Shown: piece by piece, positions 12,835 to 24,665 of the stretch | How positions within the stretch are numbered: position 1 is the stretch's first letter | Layout of the letters: each line of letters begins with the position of its first letter | Source: Excoecaria cochinchinensis | Lineage: Eukaryota > Streptophyta > Magnoliopsida > Malpighiales > Euphorbiaceae | Direction of reading: 5' to 3' | DNA length: 64,000 bases | NCBI GenBank assembly: GCA_947683425.1 | Contig: CANTUQ010000101.1 | Span: 28,109,001-28,173,000 of the forward strand | Notes under the pieces: model-generated | Told to the model about the DNA's origin: nothing | What the model saw: only the letters and a program-made list of their open reading frames with translations | Database searches by the model: none | Position numbers and translations under genes: made by a program

Positions 12835-13284
12835 TCATGCAAACCCTAACGTACTACAGATAAACCCTAAAATGCCTGTAATAGTATTAGTAGCTTTCTC
12901 CAGTTCCTGATGAGGAGTAGAATCTTGATGAAGATCAGAAGAAGGTAGATCCCACATGAAGGTGTTGAGAGCAAACTCTTTCTTGTAATCCAAGTCACCA
13001 TTAACACTTAACCCATATCCTTTAAGAAGCATGTCGATTTGCCATTCGGTCATCTTCTCGTAATCTTCCTTGCTGTAATTAGGATAATGTAGAGGCATTT
13101 TGAACACTTGATGATGCTGATTTTTGGCACATTCATAATCTCTTTGAAGATTCCTTGTGATTTTCGTTTCCTTGATCTCCTCTGCCACAACTTCAGCAGC
13201 TCTCTCGGCACTGACGGCGGAGGAAGGTTTATGATCGTGTTGTTCATCCATGAAAAGCATTGAAAGACCACCCACTACTACCAT
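12835..13284 (-). CDS. Small plant-specific protein with a DUF7722-type domain, copy A
   Basis: This is a single-exon ORF of 149 residues starting at the ATG at 13284. The conserved core is near residues 61-112: FKMPLHYPNYSKEDYEKM, then a WQ-x-D-x-LL stretch, GLSVNGDLDYKKEFAL and the hydrophobic F-x-W. The N-terminal 60 residues are polar and poorly conserved, and the C-terminus is hydrophobic (GILGFICSTLGFA). The core matches the neighbouring copy at 14231-14569, which argues that both are real genes. I recognise the motif as the plant DUF7722 family, whose function is unknown. No signal peptide or membrane helix is clear. Both copies are on the same strand, about 950 bp apart. Confidence 0.75.
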   Translation of the reverse strand: MVVVGGLSMLFMDEQHDHKPSSAVSAERAAEVVAEEIKETKITRNLQRDYECAKNQHHQVFKMPLHYPNYSKEDYEKMTEWQIDMLLKGYGLSVNGDLDYKKEFALNTFMWDLPSSDLHQDSTPHQELEKATNTITGILGFICSTLGFA

Positions 13285-14230
13285 ATTCGCTAGTTAATTT
13301 CTGTTTTCAAATTCACTAAAGAAAAGAGACTGTCTTTGAATTCAATAACGAATATTAGTATTGTTGTTTTTAATTAGTTTTTATATGTTGAATTTTCTAT
13401 GTTCCTTAGAGGAATCGGAAAACCTTCTCCGATAAGGAAATCTGAGATTAAGTAGGAAACTATTTTAAGGGGCGGGTGAGTTTATTCGATTTTATTTTAT
13501 TTTATTTTTAATGTTTATTCAGTTAATTACTTATATTGAATTTGGAGTGTCATTAGAAATCCTTATTTAGTGGGAATTATGTAGTTTGTGAGAGTAATTA
13601 TGGAGATTGATAATAGAAAAAAAAATCTGAGATATGATACGATATTAAAGTAACTATAGGGTTTGATCACTATATTAAAAAAATAAAAAAAAAATAAAAA
13701 GAAATCACATAAAATTCAAGAATTACATTTTTGACTAATTACGTCATTTGCACTTCTTCTATCTAAAGAAAAATCCGTCTTCAATAAATGATTAATGAAA
13801 CGAGTTAAGAAATAATAAAAATATACCAAAGATGAGAATTGCTATCAATTGGAATATATTTGAATTTTTTATAATAAAAGTTCTTGAAATTGCACATGTA
13901 TATATCAACAATTCCATAAAAAAAGCAAAAGAAAAATCGCAAGAAAGAAGGTAATTAGCATTTCTCATGAAAGATAATAGTTTCTTTAAAATATATCTGT
14001 GTTTAGATGTGTGATAAATTAAAAAATATTAATTATTGCTCAAACGAGAGATGATAATGCTAAAAATATGATTAATTGATACAATAAACATTAGGTGTAT
14101 ATTATATCAAACTTATATACAATACATCCCACTTTTAAATTAGAGACTGATAGCCAAAGTAACTTCCACAAACAAACCGACTAGAACTAACAAGAAATCA
14201 ACATAAAAAGCTACAGTTAGAGCATTAATT

Positions 14231-14569
14231 TCAAGCATGACCCTTGAATCTAGAAAAGAACTCAACTATCTTGAATATCTTGCTAAATCCATGACAAGAA
14301 TCATGGTCATAGCCATTACAAGTAGGGCTTGAATTTCTGGTTTCTGGGGAATTGCTAGAATTATGATCAGGTTCAGGCCAAAGAAAAGCACCAATTGCAA
14401 ATTCTCTCTTGAAGTCCAAATCACCATCCATTGGCAACCCATACTCAGCGAGAAGCCTATCAAGCTGCCACTCAGGCATTGTCTGGTAATCTTTCTTGGT
14501 AAATCTTGGGTAGTGAAGTGGCATTTGGAAGAAAGTATTACTACTGCTACTCTTTTTCTTTATCTCCAT
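14231..14569 (-). CDS. Small plant-specific protein with a DUF7722-type domain, copy B
   Basis: This is a single-exon ORF of 112 residues from the ATG at 14569. A short Lys/Ser-rich leader is followed by FQMPLHYPRFTKKDY, MPEWQLDRLLAEYGLPMDGD and LDFKREFAIGAFLWPEP, the typical DUF7722 arrangement. The tail after about residue 75 is Asn/Ser-rich and ends in EFFSRFKGHA. It is the tandem paralogue of copy A and keeps the family consensus better. A (GA)n run at about 14635-14660 lies just upstream of the start and would be a pyrimidine-rich leader on the coding strand. Function is unknown. Confidence 0.8.
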   Translation of the reverse strand: MEIKKKSSSSNTFFQMPLHYPRFTKKDYQTMPEWQLDRLLAEYGLPMDGDLDFKREFAIGAFLWPEPDHNSSNSPETRNSSPTCNGYDHDSCHGFSKIFKIVEFFSRFKGHA

Positions 14570-14634
14570 ATCTCTAATTCTCTCACTACCGTGTTCTCAA
14601 GCAAAATTCATATGTTGTTTTTATACACAAATTG

Positions 14635-14635
14635 A

Positions 14636-14665
<30 letters not shown>
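14635..14665. repeat. (GA)n microsatellite upstream of DUF7722 copy B
   Basis: A GA dinucleotide run with one GGA interruption lies about 65 bp upstream of the copy B start codon. On the coding strand it reads as a CT-rich leader, a common feature of plant 5' UTRs. Confidence 0.7.
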
Positions 14666-14666
<1 letters not shown>

Positions 14667-15061
14667 AGGGTATCATGAGAATCAGTTGGCTTAACTTCTC
14701 AAGAGGGTGCAATAGTTATTTTTTTCTTTCTAATTACCGTATTCAGATACTCACATATTTCAACTAATTCAATTCGAATAAAATCGGTTCACTGTAGTAA
14801 TACAACTCTTGATAAAACAGTAATTGTTTTCTTTTTTAGTGATTCTGCGTGTGGGTGTATGTATAGATGTGAAGGAACTGTGGGCTGGAAATTGCATGAA
14901 ATTGATGAACAAGAAGTTAAAATGTTGCCAAATGGTTTGTTTGATGGCCAAAAATGTAAGAAAAACCAATTTGAAGCCAAATTCCTTTTCCCTTTTTGGG
15001 TGCATAAAGAATGCAACCGAACTTGATGCCTACTTAAATTTGGCCATGTAACAGAAATCAT

Positions 15062-16883
15062 ATATATCTCAAAAGAAGCAAAGGGTTTTGTACCATTTGG
15101 AGAGGGGAATGTACAACTGCAGAATATCCAATGGGCCTCAATGCCCTTTAACCAATATGCAGTTTTCTTCTTTCTTCCAAAAAAAAAAAAATCATGAATT
15201 TAAATTGTCATCCCATCTTTTACACACATGTACTTATTAGATGAGGTACAATTTTTGGGTGGATTTGGAGAATTCAGCTTAATAATTACCAGTTCCCTTT
15301 TTACAAAATCACCTAAACTATTATGAAATTCATTTAATCACAATTATAAATTAAGCTATTTTTAAGATTAATTGTTAATAAGAAAATGAATTTGTACACA
15401 ACTCAATTTTAAAAATTAATTTGTGAAATTATGATCGGTCAAACCATTATAAGTAAAGTTTGTAGATTTAGACAATTATTATAGAACTGATGGTTCTGAT
15501 ATTATGTTAAGAAAATAGATTTGGATCTAACTCGATTTTAAAGAGTAGATTGTGAGGTGACAATTATTCAAATAATTATAAAGAATATTATATATATTTA
15601 TATCAAGCTAATAATTAACATTAATCATAAGCATGTAGCCTTAAGTGCTACTAAGATTTTCCATTTTATATAACTAAAGTTTCTTCTCTTTGAGTTACAG
15701 GTTTTACATTATTTATCTACAAATAATCTATATATAGTTACGTAAGTGTGGTTAATTCTGTTATGCCTCTGGTAATACGTTTTGTGGGCATGATGAGATT
15801 ATTATTAATCCTCGTATGGCTTAATAGTTGTGATTTCACCATTCTTCCAAAATAATCGCAATCAATTTAGAGTTCGTTTAATTACAATTATAACCCTATG
15901 CAAGTGATATTTTGCAGACAAAGCAAATAGATCTATCATAATAAATTCATAATGCAAGTAATGACGTAAACTAGACACCCATCATCATGTCAATAATAGC
16001 AACACCGAGTTGGCATGAAATATAATGGAAATTACCAAGAAGAAACAAAAGGAAATAATTGATGGTTGAAACAAATAACAAGTTGCCATCACGACTTTGC
16101 CCTTATGGTCATGGGATTGTGATAATTGTAAATAGTTAAATTAGTTTTGTTGGCTTGTTATGAGCCAACAAGAGATAATTGGCTACCCTTGGTCCCTATT
16201 ATATTTGATGCTTTACCTAAATTCTATTCTTATCTTTATTTCTAAATCTAAGTTATTATAAAGTCTTATGTAATTACGTGTCTATTTTTGAAAATTATTT
16301 CGAAAACCAATCACATCTTTTTTCTTTTCTTCACATTATTGATGTATCATTAGCATGATTATCAGGAAAATTTCATGTGTATCTTGTTATTCAAGAAAGA
16401 TAAAGGAGGTAGGGCAGTCCAATAATTTAAATGCAGCACTCTTCAGGTGAGAATCTATATATATATATGGTGTTCTGCAAATAAAAGATGAACCACTCAA
16501 TTGTAGGGTCAATTAAGCATATGATAATTTGATATACGACCCCAATTCATCATATGGCATATCTTTTTGTGATTTAAGTACTGTATATATCATAATTAAT
16601 TTCTCCTCCTCTACTGGATACAAGAACCTAGTTTGAGGATAGGGCTATTCTTTGTTTCATATCAATTAATGAACTATTACAATTTAGCTTTATTGTGTTT
16701 TTTTATTATACGTACTTGATCTAAATATCAATTAATTTGGCTTAAGGTGTAATTTGATCTCTAAAAATAAGGGTAGAAGCCATATCATGAAGTCATGACG
16801 AACTCCTAACATAATTTTTTCAGCCAATTGATCTTAAAGTTTGACTTTGAGTCAAATTTTTTATTATGTTCATTGTGAAAAAT
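15062..16883. other. AT-rich intergenic region
   Basis: I see no gene, RNA or complete mobile element here. Short ORFs are in AT-rich DNA and lack recognisable domains. Confidence 0.5.
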
Positions 16884-17274
16884 CACTACAAGAAAATGAT
16901 AAAGTAGCGACGGAAATTTAGCGACGGAGTCATTTCCGTCGCTAAATAGCGACGGATTTTATTGTCCGTCGCTAATTAGCGACGGAAGTTAATTTCCGTC
17001 GGTAAATAGCGACGAAAAATAAAATCCGTCGCTAAAAATGGCGCCAAGATTTCCCACCAAAATTGCCGACCGATATTTGCGACGGTTTTTATAAACCGTC
17101 GCTAAAAATAGCGATGAAAATTCGTTTCCATCGCTGAAAATAATAAAAAAAAACTTAATTGTATTTTTAGCGACGGAATAAAAAAACCGTCGCTAAAAAT
17201 AGCGACGGTTTGAATAATCCGTCGCTATTTTTAGCGACGGAATATGGTTTCCGTCGCTAAAGATAAAAAAATTT

Positions 17275-17522
17275 AATTTCCCTCTCTTTTTAGCGACGGA
17301 AGATGCTTTCCGTCGCTAAAGTTAAATTCAATTTCATTTCCCTCTCTTTTTTTAGCGACGGAAGATGCTTTCCGTCGCTAAAGTTAAATTAAATTTCATT
17401 TCCCTCTCTTTTTTTAGCGACGGAAGATGCTTTCCGTCGCTAAAGTTAAATTAAATTTCATTTCCCTCTCTTTTTTTAGCGACGGAAGATGCTTTCCGTC
17501 GCTAAAGTTAAATTAAATTCAT
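17275..17522. repeat. Four tandem copies of a 62-bp hairpin unit inside the CACTA element
   Basis: The hairpin GCGACGGAAGATGC recurs at 17293, 17355, 17417 and 17479, so the period is 62 bp. Each unit carries the inverted pair AGCGACGGAA...TTCCGTCGCT around a short loop plus a TTTCCCTCTC tract. Units are nearly identical, so the array expanded recently. Confidence 0.9.
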
Positions 17523-17700
17523 TTCCCTCTTTTTTTTCTCTCTCTCTCTCTCTTCTCTCTCTTTCTCTCTTCTCCCTCTCCTCGCCCCGTCTCTCCTCCC
17601 TCTGCCCAGCCGCCGCCGACCACCGCCCCTCCCCCTCCCTCCGGCGCCGATCGGCGCACCCTCCCTCCCCTCCCTTCCTCTTTTCCCGCTCCTCCTTCCC

Positions 17701-17731
<31 letters not shown>

Positions 17732-17834
17732 CTCCCTCTCCTCTCCCCGTTTCTGCCCTCTGCCCAGTCGCCGCCGACCACCGCCGACCACCTCTCCTCC
17801 TCCTCCGGTGCCAGGTACAGATCTGCCTCTCTCT

Positions 17835-17835
<1 letters not shown>

Positions 17836-17895
<60 letters not shown>
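17836..17895. repeat. (TTA)n microsatellite
   Basis: An ATT/TTA trinucleotide run follows the CT-rich tract of the CACTA element. Related TTA-rich, partly repeated DNA continues to about 18320. Confidence 0.85.
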
Positions 17896-18927
17896 GTTAA
17901 TTGGGTATAATAAGAATTATTATTATTATTAATATTATTATTATTTTATTTATGTTAGATGAATATTGGTAAATTTTAATTATTGTTTAAATTTATATTT
18001 CTTAAAACTTTATTGTTATTAAATTTATTAATAGAATTTTTCATATTATGATTATTATTGTTAATTAGTGTTAATTTTAGTTATTATTGTTATTCAACAT
18101 ATTATTATTATTAAGTTATTATTATTATTATTCAACATGTTATTATTATTATGTTAATTTGTATTGTTATTATTATTATTTATTTATAATTTGTATTGTT
18201 ATTATTATTATTATTATTATTTATTTATGTTAATTGTATTGTTATTATTATTATTTATTTATAATTTGTATTGTTATTATTATTATTATTTATTTATGTT
18301 GATTGTATTGTTATTATTAATTTTTTTTTTAATTTGTAAAATTTCCCGACGGAAATTAAATTTCCGTCGGGAATTACCGACGGAAAATCAATTTTCGTCG
18401 GTAATTTTACCGACGGAAATTGATTTTCCGTCGGTAAAATTACCGACGGAATTTTTTCCGTCAGGAAATTTGCCTACGACTAAATTGCCGACGGAATGAA
18501 TTTCCGTCGGCAATTTAGTTTCCCGACGGAAATTCCTTATTTTCCGTCGGAAAAAGCTATTTTTCTTGTAGTGAATACCAATGCGTAACTATATGGATTT
18601 AGTATAGATAAGAAATTTTCTAGTTAATATATATATAGTCATGTTTTGTCGGAGTGGGCAAAATCCAACTACAATTGAAAATCAAACCAAACTATAAATA
18701 ATTTAATTATTTTGATTTGATTACTTTGGTTTATTTGATTATTTTTGCTCTATATAATATAAAAATTAAAACAAAAAAAAATTGAATCCAAAAGCACAAA
18801 ACCAAAAAATCAAACTTGATTCTCTCTTTAAATTTATGTCCGTTCGGTTATCCATTATAAAAATTATGGTCTATTTGCTTTTTGACAGTTTTTAAATCGA
18901 GTACTCTTAAACTATCCACATAAGCGC

Positions 18928-19610
18928 TAGGGGTGAGTATGGTCGGTTAACCGGTCCATGAGTTTCAGTCCATTAACCAGTTCATTAATATCGATTTTTT
19001 GAAATTTCAGTTTATTAACCAGTTCATTACTATCGGTTAACTAGTCCATCGGTTTCGAATTTTCGGATCGGTTACCCAATATTTTTCGGTTAACCATTAT
19101 AATTATAAATATATTTATAAATAAAATTAAAATGTTCAAGATACTTAAAAATTAAAATTTTTTCACTATAATATAATATTATTGTTGTTAAAATAAAAAT
19201 ATTTAGTGGATATAAGCAAATTTGTTTTTAAAAAGTAATATTTAATAAGTAAATATATTAATCGGTGTATAATTACTTTTAATTAGATAAATTGTTATAA
19301 TTACTAATAGCCAATTAAAAAAACTTAAAAACTTTAAAATAATTAGTATAATGAAAAAAAAGTACATGATCACCTTTAATTAGGATAAATTGTTATAAAT
19401 TATTAAAAAATTAATAAATTAACTAAAAATTCGGTTTCGTTTTGGTTAACCAGTCACATGAGTCAAAAACCATTAAGCAGTCCATTAATATCGATTTTTT
19501 TAAAACACTAACTATTAATCAGTACATTACAATCGATTAACCAATTTATCGGTTCAATTTTGATTTTTTTTTCCGGTTAATCAAGTCAATCGGTTTTTTT
19601 CTCACTCCTA
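18928..19610. mobile_element. hAT-like non-autonomous element, about 683 bp
   Basis: The ends are TAGGGGTGAG and CTCACTCCTA, inverted repeats with one mismatch that fit the hAT superfamily. Flanking 8-mers ATAAGCGC (18920-18927) and ATAGGTGC (19611-19618) match at six of eight positions, consistent with an old 8-bp target duplication. The inside is dominated by many degenerate GGTTAACCGGT/CCATTAACC-type motifs. It has no coding capacity. Confidence is limited by the imperfect TSD. Confidence 0.65.
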
Positions 19611-19692
19611 ATAGGTGCATGCATTAATCAACTTTAGTTTCTTAAGAAATTTTTGAACTCTCTAGGTGACATGCTATTATCAAATCAATTAG

Positions 19693-20211
19693 TGACGCGG
19701 AACCCCAAGGTTATATGAACCTGAAACCCCTAAAACGCACACTATGATCAACAAAGACGAACAAGTTAAAATCCCCCCCTATTGAACCCACAATCAACCT
19801 GTGATTGAGAACGCAAATAATTGGGATGAAGGAAATAGAAAACGCCACAATCAATGATTGATAAGTTAACTAAATTCCTAATGCAAAATGAAAGAATGCA
19901 AATCTGCCTCTCTCACTAAGAAATTCGGCTAAGCCAAATGAAATTCTCAATTAATCAAAATCTGTTTTACAATTAGGTTTAAGGTGGTATTTATATGCCA
20001 CCAACTAAAGACTTAACCCTAAAACTAATGGGCTGGCCGAATTCTCTACTTATTGGTAATGAGAATTTGGCCCAAATAATACATAAAGGAAAAACACTTG
20101 GGCTGCCCAATACAAGTTGGCGTGAGCCCACTTAAAAAGCCCAATAACAAACTAATTTAACCCAAAAGAAAAATATATATAAAGGTCCTAACTATGGGCC
20201 CAATCAAATCA
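19693..20211 (-). mobile_element. LTR remnant of a Ty3/gypsy-like retrotransposon
   Basis: Read on the minus strand, the segment starts TGATTTGATTGG at 20211 and ends CGCGTCA at 19693, giving TG...CA ends of an LTR of about 519 bp. A purine-rich ACAAGGGGAT precedes it directly, as expected for a polypurine tract. The pol-like tail at 20209-20499 runs straight into it. No second LTR was found, so this is a 3' fragment. The boundaries are inferred. Confidence 0.5.
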
Positions 20212-20499
20212 ATCCCCTTGTAGCCCATATGTGGCACATAAAGCATGGACCAAACTTCCTTCTATGGGCCCTTCAGAATTCGGCCTCAATGGCAAGGCCT
20301 TGGCCTTGCTTTGCCCATCACGCCATTGTTCCTCCATGGCTTCCACCACTCGGCCCAAGTAGACTTCTAAGGCTCCCTTGAACTTCTTGGCCCTAGCTCT
20401 AGTAATTGGCCCACTTGGCAAAGCCAAGTCATCTCTTGATGGCTTCTTGGTCCATTTCGCATCAATTAGATATATATTTTGAGCCCTAAAACTGCCCAC
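20209..20499 (-). pseudogene. C-terminal end of a Ty3/gypsy polyprotein
   Basis: The minus-strand frame encodes LPSGPITRARAKKFK, a motif common at the very end of plant gypsy polyproteins, then about 60 polar residues and a TGA stop that overlaps the first bases of the LTR. There is no ATG; the open segment is the surviving end of a longer frame. Upstream DNA has decayed and no reverse transcriptase or integrase is recognisable. Confidence 0.6.
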
Positions 20500-20594
20500 A
20501 ATTAAATTCCAATTTACAAATGTTGGTTAAAAAAATTCTAAATGATTAATTCAGCACAGTATATATATACTTAGCCTAGACACAAGGCTAACGT

Positions 20595-20825
20595 AAGGAT
20601 TACCACACGATCAAGGTCCATGATCGTTAGACATCACTTTCAAGCTACACGATCAGTAATTAAAATCAAATGCAACACATGATCATTAGACATCCGTTTC
20701 AAGCCACGTACACGATCACTGACAAAAGTCAATTTTAATGGAAACCACCCAGTCAAGCCACATGATCATTGGACATCTCCTTTAAACCACACGATCACTA
20801 ATCCAAAACAGTTAAACTGTCTTCA
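20595..20825. repeat. Degenerate repeat of about 70 bp with paired GATC motifs
   Basis: Three units share the plan CA(C/T)GATCRTTRGACATC, then TTTCAAGCCAC, then ACACGATCA. Unit starts are near 20601, 20676 and 20760. Spacing is irregular because of insertions. No coding or known element is associated. Confidence 0.6.
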
Positions 20826-23800
20826 CCACCTAACGAACCATTCACATCCAATGATTTTCATCTGATCTTAGCCACTCCATGACTTATCAAATACCACAAG
20901 GTTAGTTAGCGCATCCAATAATTGAAGAGGCAAATACTTATTACCACATACATTTTATTTTATTATACTTTATTAGTTTATTTTTACTCTCCCAAATTCT
21001 AGTTCATAATCTTATTACATTTTTTTTTTTTAAAAAAAAATCATTAAATTTTAATATGTTTTTGGACCCACAGGTCCACAGTCCGTATGTCATGAACGCT
21101 GTTGTACCGTCAGTTTAACCAAATTAAGTGGAAGTTATTTGGATTAGAATTGTGTGTCCTAAAACTGCCCACCTACTTCATGTCTTTACCCTTAGCCCAT
21201 TTTCTACTCTCCTGGCCCGACGAATTGACCCATCAAATGCAAATCACGAGTCCTTTAGCCCACAATCACAAAGCTCCTGAGCCACTCGATCCACCTATTC
21301 AAAGTAATGGATGGACGCCATCAAGTGGGTCCTCCACCTACAATTATACAGGATCAAATCTAAGCCACAAGATTGCTCACGTTTAACGAGTTTAGCTCAT
21401 CAAATGATTGGATAGACGGACACGTATGATTATAGAGCCCTACTTTGATGATTTAGGGGCCCACTAAGGCATCAGGCTTTTCAGGCCCAAATGGGAAAGG
21501 CTTGTGTAGTTTGTTCGGTTAATTGCCTGTAACTTGACCCGTTTTATATTCGTTAATTGTTAACCATCAAGTCTATGCCTAATTTCAGTCTCCAATGTGA
21601 GCCATTGTAAGCAAGGGTACGTCAAAGTTTAAAATGGACATTCAGACGGTATAATTTGAAATCTTTAAATTTTAAAGTAGAACTCTTATTTGAACGTTAC
21701 TAATATTGAAAAGTTTATCATAACTATCCCATATTATTCTATTAATTAATAATTGGTCGTCTTATATTAATAACTTAACTCATTCAATACAATGTAATTG
21801 ACAACTTTATAAATATTTTCATCAATTTTATCAGATAAGTTATCTAATTTTAATACACTCAAATTATGTTTTTCATTTTTCTCTTTATAAATACTAATTT
21901 GACTGTTGAAATATTGTCTAATGAAAATATATCGATAATTTTTTCAAGTGATCCAAGTTGGTAGCCGTTAATTTGGCAGGGGTTGTTTGTGTGTCAGGAG
22001 CCAAATTATTGGTATACATCCTATCCAAACACTACATCCCATTATTTTGTCCAATTGTGATTAAAATAAGTTAAGAAAATCAATTTTTTTTTCTTAAGAA
22101 TATTATAATATGATGGGGTGAATAAGGCTTTAGAAGAGAAGGTACATGAAAGAGGCAAAAATGTCCACTCGGACAGATTTGTGAGAGATTTGCTACATTT
22201 TACACAATATTTTTTTAAAAAAAATTAAGTAGAGAGTATTTTAAGGATTACCTTTTGAAAGACGAAAATTATATATGAAGGGAGAAAAAAAAAAAAAAAG
22301 AAAAGTACAAGTTGTAAAAAATTCTTTTTCAAGGATCAAATTGGAAAAGATTCACTCTTTTTTAGTAGATTTGGGCTACAAAGGCCTTATTAACCAGAAA
22401 CCCAGTCATTCTCTTATACTCATTCTATAATGATTAACTCCACAAAAGCAATTTCCTAAGCTAATATTTATAGACTCTAAAGATCATTTCTTAGTGTTTT
22501 TAGGTCATCGGAAAGTATTTTCTGGCTGGCACCCCATCGGCCATATTAGTCGATCTAGCAAGTGGGCTTCTGCTACACTCTGATTCTTTATTTAATCTCG
22601 ATATATAATAATATTACCAAATGCACTCATGAAATTGGCTACAAAGAGAGGCAACTCAGAACTCCCCAAGAAAAACACTACACATGACAGGCATGAGAGC
22701 ACAGGTGATGAGAAAAGAAAGCGAGAAAAAGTTGTTGGTGTGAAGCAACAAAATGAAGAAAGAAATAGAGGAAAAAAGGCAAGAAATCTCAAGAATCAAG
22801 ATCAAGAGTCTACATGGAGCGATAACAGTCACAGAAAATTAAATATTGGCATGAATTAAAAGAGTGTTTTGTTAATTATTTAATTTGCATTTAAAAAATA
22901 AATTATTTTTTTGGTTCATAAAAGTGGGCGTAGAAAAAACCAAAACAGACCTAACAAAAATACGAAACACCAGCCAAATCATGGGACAGTTAGGACCTTA
23001 ATTATACCATTAGGCGAATCAACTAAAACATGAAAACCAGAAAATCAGCGGCAAAATTAGTGATAGTGTTTGAATATGTCTATAACTCTAATATAATGAA
23101 TAGAGTTCTATATTCAAATAGAATTAAGTAGTTTAATTTTATTAGAATTATCTAATTCTATATCTTAAATTTTTTTTAATCTTATTAGAATTATTTAATT
23201 TTATTTCAAAAAAAGTTTAAGATATACTAAAAATAAATCTCTATTATTCAAGATCTCTATAAATAAATATGAGATATCTCTTACAAAAATTAGACACCAA
23301 AGTGATGCCGAAAGGTTGCTCATTAATGCTTGCAGCCGGTGGATGAAAAGTTAGTCCAGTGACTAAAAAAACAAGAGGGGATTCTAGTAAACGTTTCCGC
23401 AACGTTTTTTGCATTACAAAAAATAGATATCATATTTTATTATGTTAGTTCCGTGTATTTAATTTTTTCTTCATTTAGTTGCACGGTGCACATAGACAAT
23501 AGAAAAACTAAAAAAAATATATATATATATATATTATTTAATTTAGAAGATTCTTAAATTGGAGAATCGAACAAACTATAATGTTATAAATTATAATGCA
23601 CAAACCAATAAATCTAAAATTTGACTGAAGTAAACTTAATCGACTTAAAAAAAAAAGAAAGTCGAAGTCTGCAATTGGGAGAGAAACTGGTTAGGAGTTG
23701 TGGTCGTCCATCCAAATGCCAAAGACAGCCCTATAGATGAAATGAGTTTTAGAGTTTTCTTACAAAGATAGATTAGTGAAATTAAAGTAGTTGATTAATT

Positions 23801-24660
23801 AAAATTCTAAAGATCAAATGGTGAAAATGTACTTAAATTATATTGATTTGTTTTTAATTTGACTACAAAATAATTAATACTACACCCGTCTCTTTTTTTT
23901 TTTGTCTACTTTCATTTTTCATATATATTAAAAAATTATAGTTATTATAATTAGCAGAATTTTTTAGGACTAAGGGCAATTTTTGCCCTTATAATTTTCT
24001 TTCTAGTAAAAAAATACTCTTAATGTTCTTTTTTTCTCATTGTTTAGCACCTACAAATATTAAAATGATCAGTTTTTGCTTTTGAAAATATTAAAGGTTT
24101 TATCATTTTTGAATGAAAATTTCAATCATCTAAAGGAATAAAATGTGCAAGTGAAAAGGTGATAAGTCAATATTTACATATATCAAATAATAGAAACATG
24201 ACATATATTAAAATATTTTACTGATTTATTTTTTTAATTTACGTAACCATTAATTTTAACTATTAATTTATCACTTTTTTTTTATTGGACATCGTTTAAT
24301 GACATAATAAAAAAGACCATTTTAATATTTTCAGTAATAGAATATGACTATTCTAATATTTTTAGAATTAAAATATTTTTAAAGGTAAAAATTGATATAA
24401 AAAATATTAAAGATATTTTCTAACTAGCAAAAAAAATTTATAGTAGCAAAAATTGACCTTAACTTAAATTTGTTATTATAATTTTTATATTATACCAATC
24501 TTAAATATTAAATGCGTAATTAAATAATAATAAAAAAAAAAAAAGAATTAATTGGCCTCTCGCATGTGTAAACCCAAAAACTCTAATGATTATTGAAACC
24601 CAAAATGGCTCCACATAATGCCACTTTCGCCACCTTCCAAAACATCTCAGGGACCATCCA
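20826..24660. other. Gene-poor AT-rich region
   Basis: The region contains homopolymer runs (for example 22284-22300) and an (AT)n run near 23517-23535. A Lys/Glu-rich ORF at 22629-22859 has no recognisable domain. I find no supported gene or complete mobile element here. Confidence 0.5.
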
Positions 24661-24665
24661 GCATA

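Larger units (their letters stand above)
16884..18573. mobile_element. Complete non-autonomous CACTA (En/Spm) transposon
   Basis: The element begins CACTACAAGAAAA and ends TTTTCTTGTAGTG, a perfect 13-bp terminal inverted repeat of the CACTA superfamily. It is flanked by the 3-bp duplication AAT (16881-16883 and 18574-18576), the expected size. The left subterminal region is an array of inverted AGCGACGGAA / TTCCGTCGCT motifs (16900-17500). The right one is an array of ACCGACGGAA / TTCCGTCGGT motifs (18345-18555). In this superfamily such arrays bind the element's own TNPA-like protein. The middle holds a 62-bp tandem repeat, a CT/GC-rich tract (17525-17810) and TTA-rich DNA. No transposase is encoded, so it would need help in trans. 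Confidence 0.93.

Noticed and set aside
14769..15061. Overlapping ORFs upstream of DUF7722 copy B
   Set aside because: Three frames overlap on both strands with no family pattern.
17275..17522. Regular repeat considered as a CRISPR-like array
   Set aside because: The genome is a plant, the units are tandem hairpins without unique spacers, and the array sits inside a CACTA transposon.
17476..17932. Long open frames on both strands in the CT-rich tract
   Set aside because: They encode Ser/Leu/Pro or Arg/Glu low-complexity strings created by CT and TTA repeats inside the CACTA element; no domain is present.
22592..22859. Overlapping ORFs, one Lys/Glu-rich
   Set aside because: No recognisable domain, no splice or context support, and both strands are open; likely chance in AT-rich DNA.
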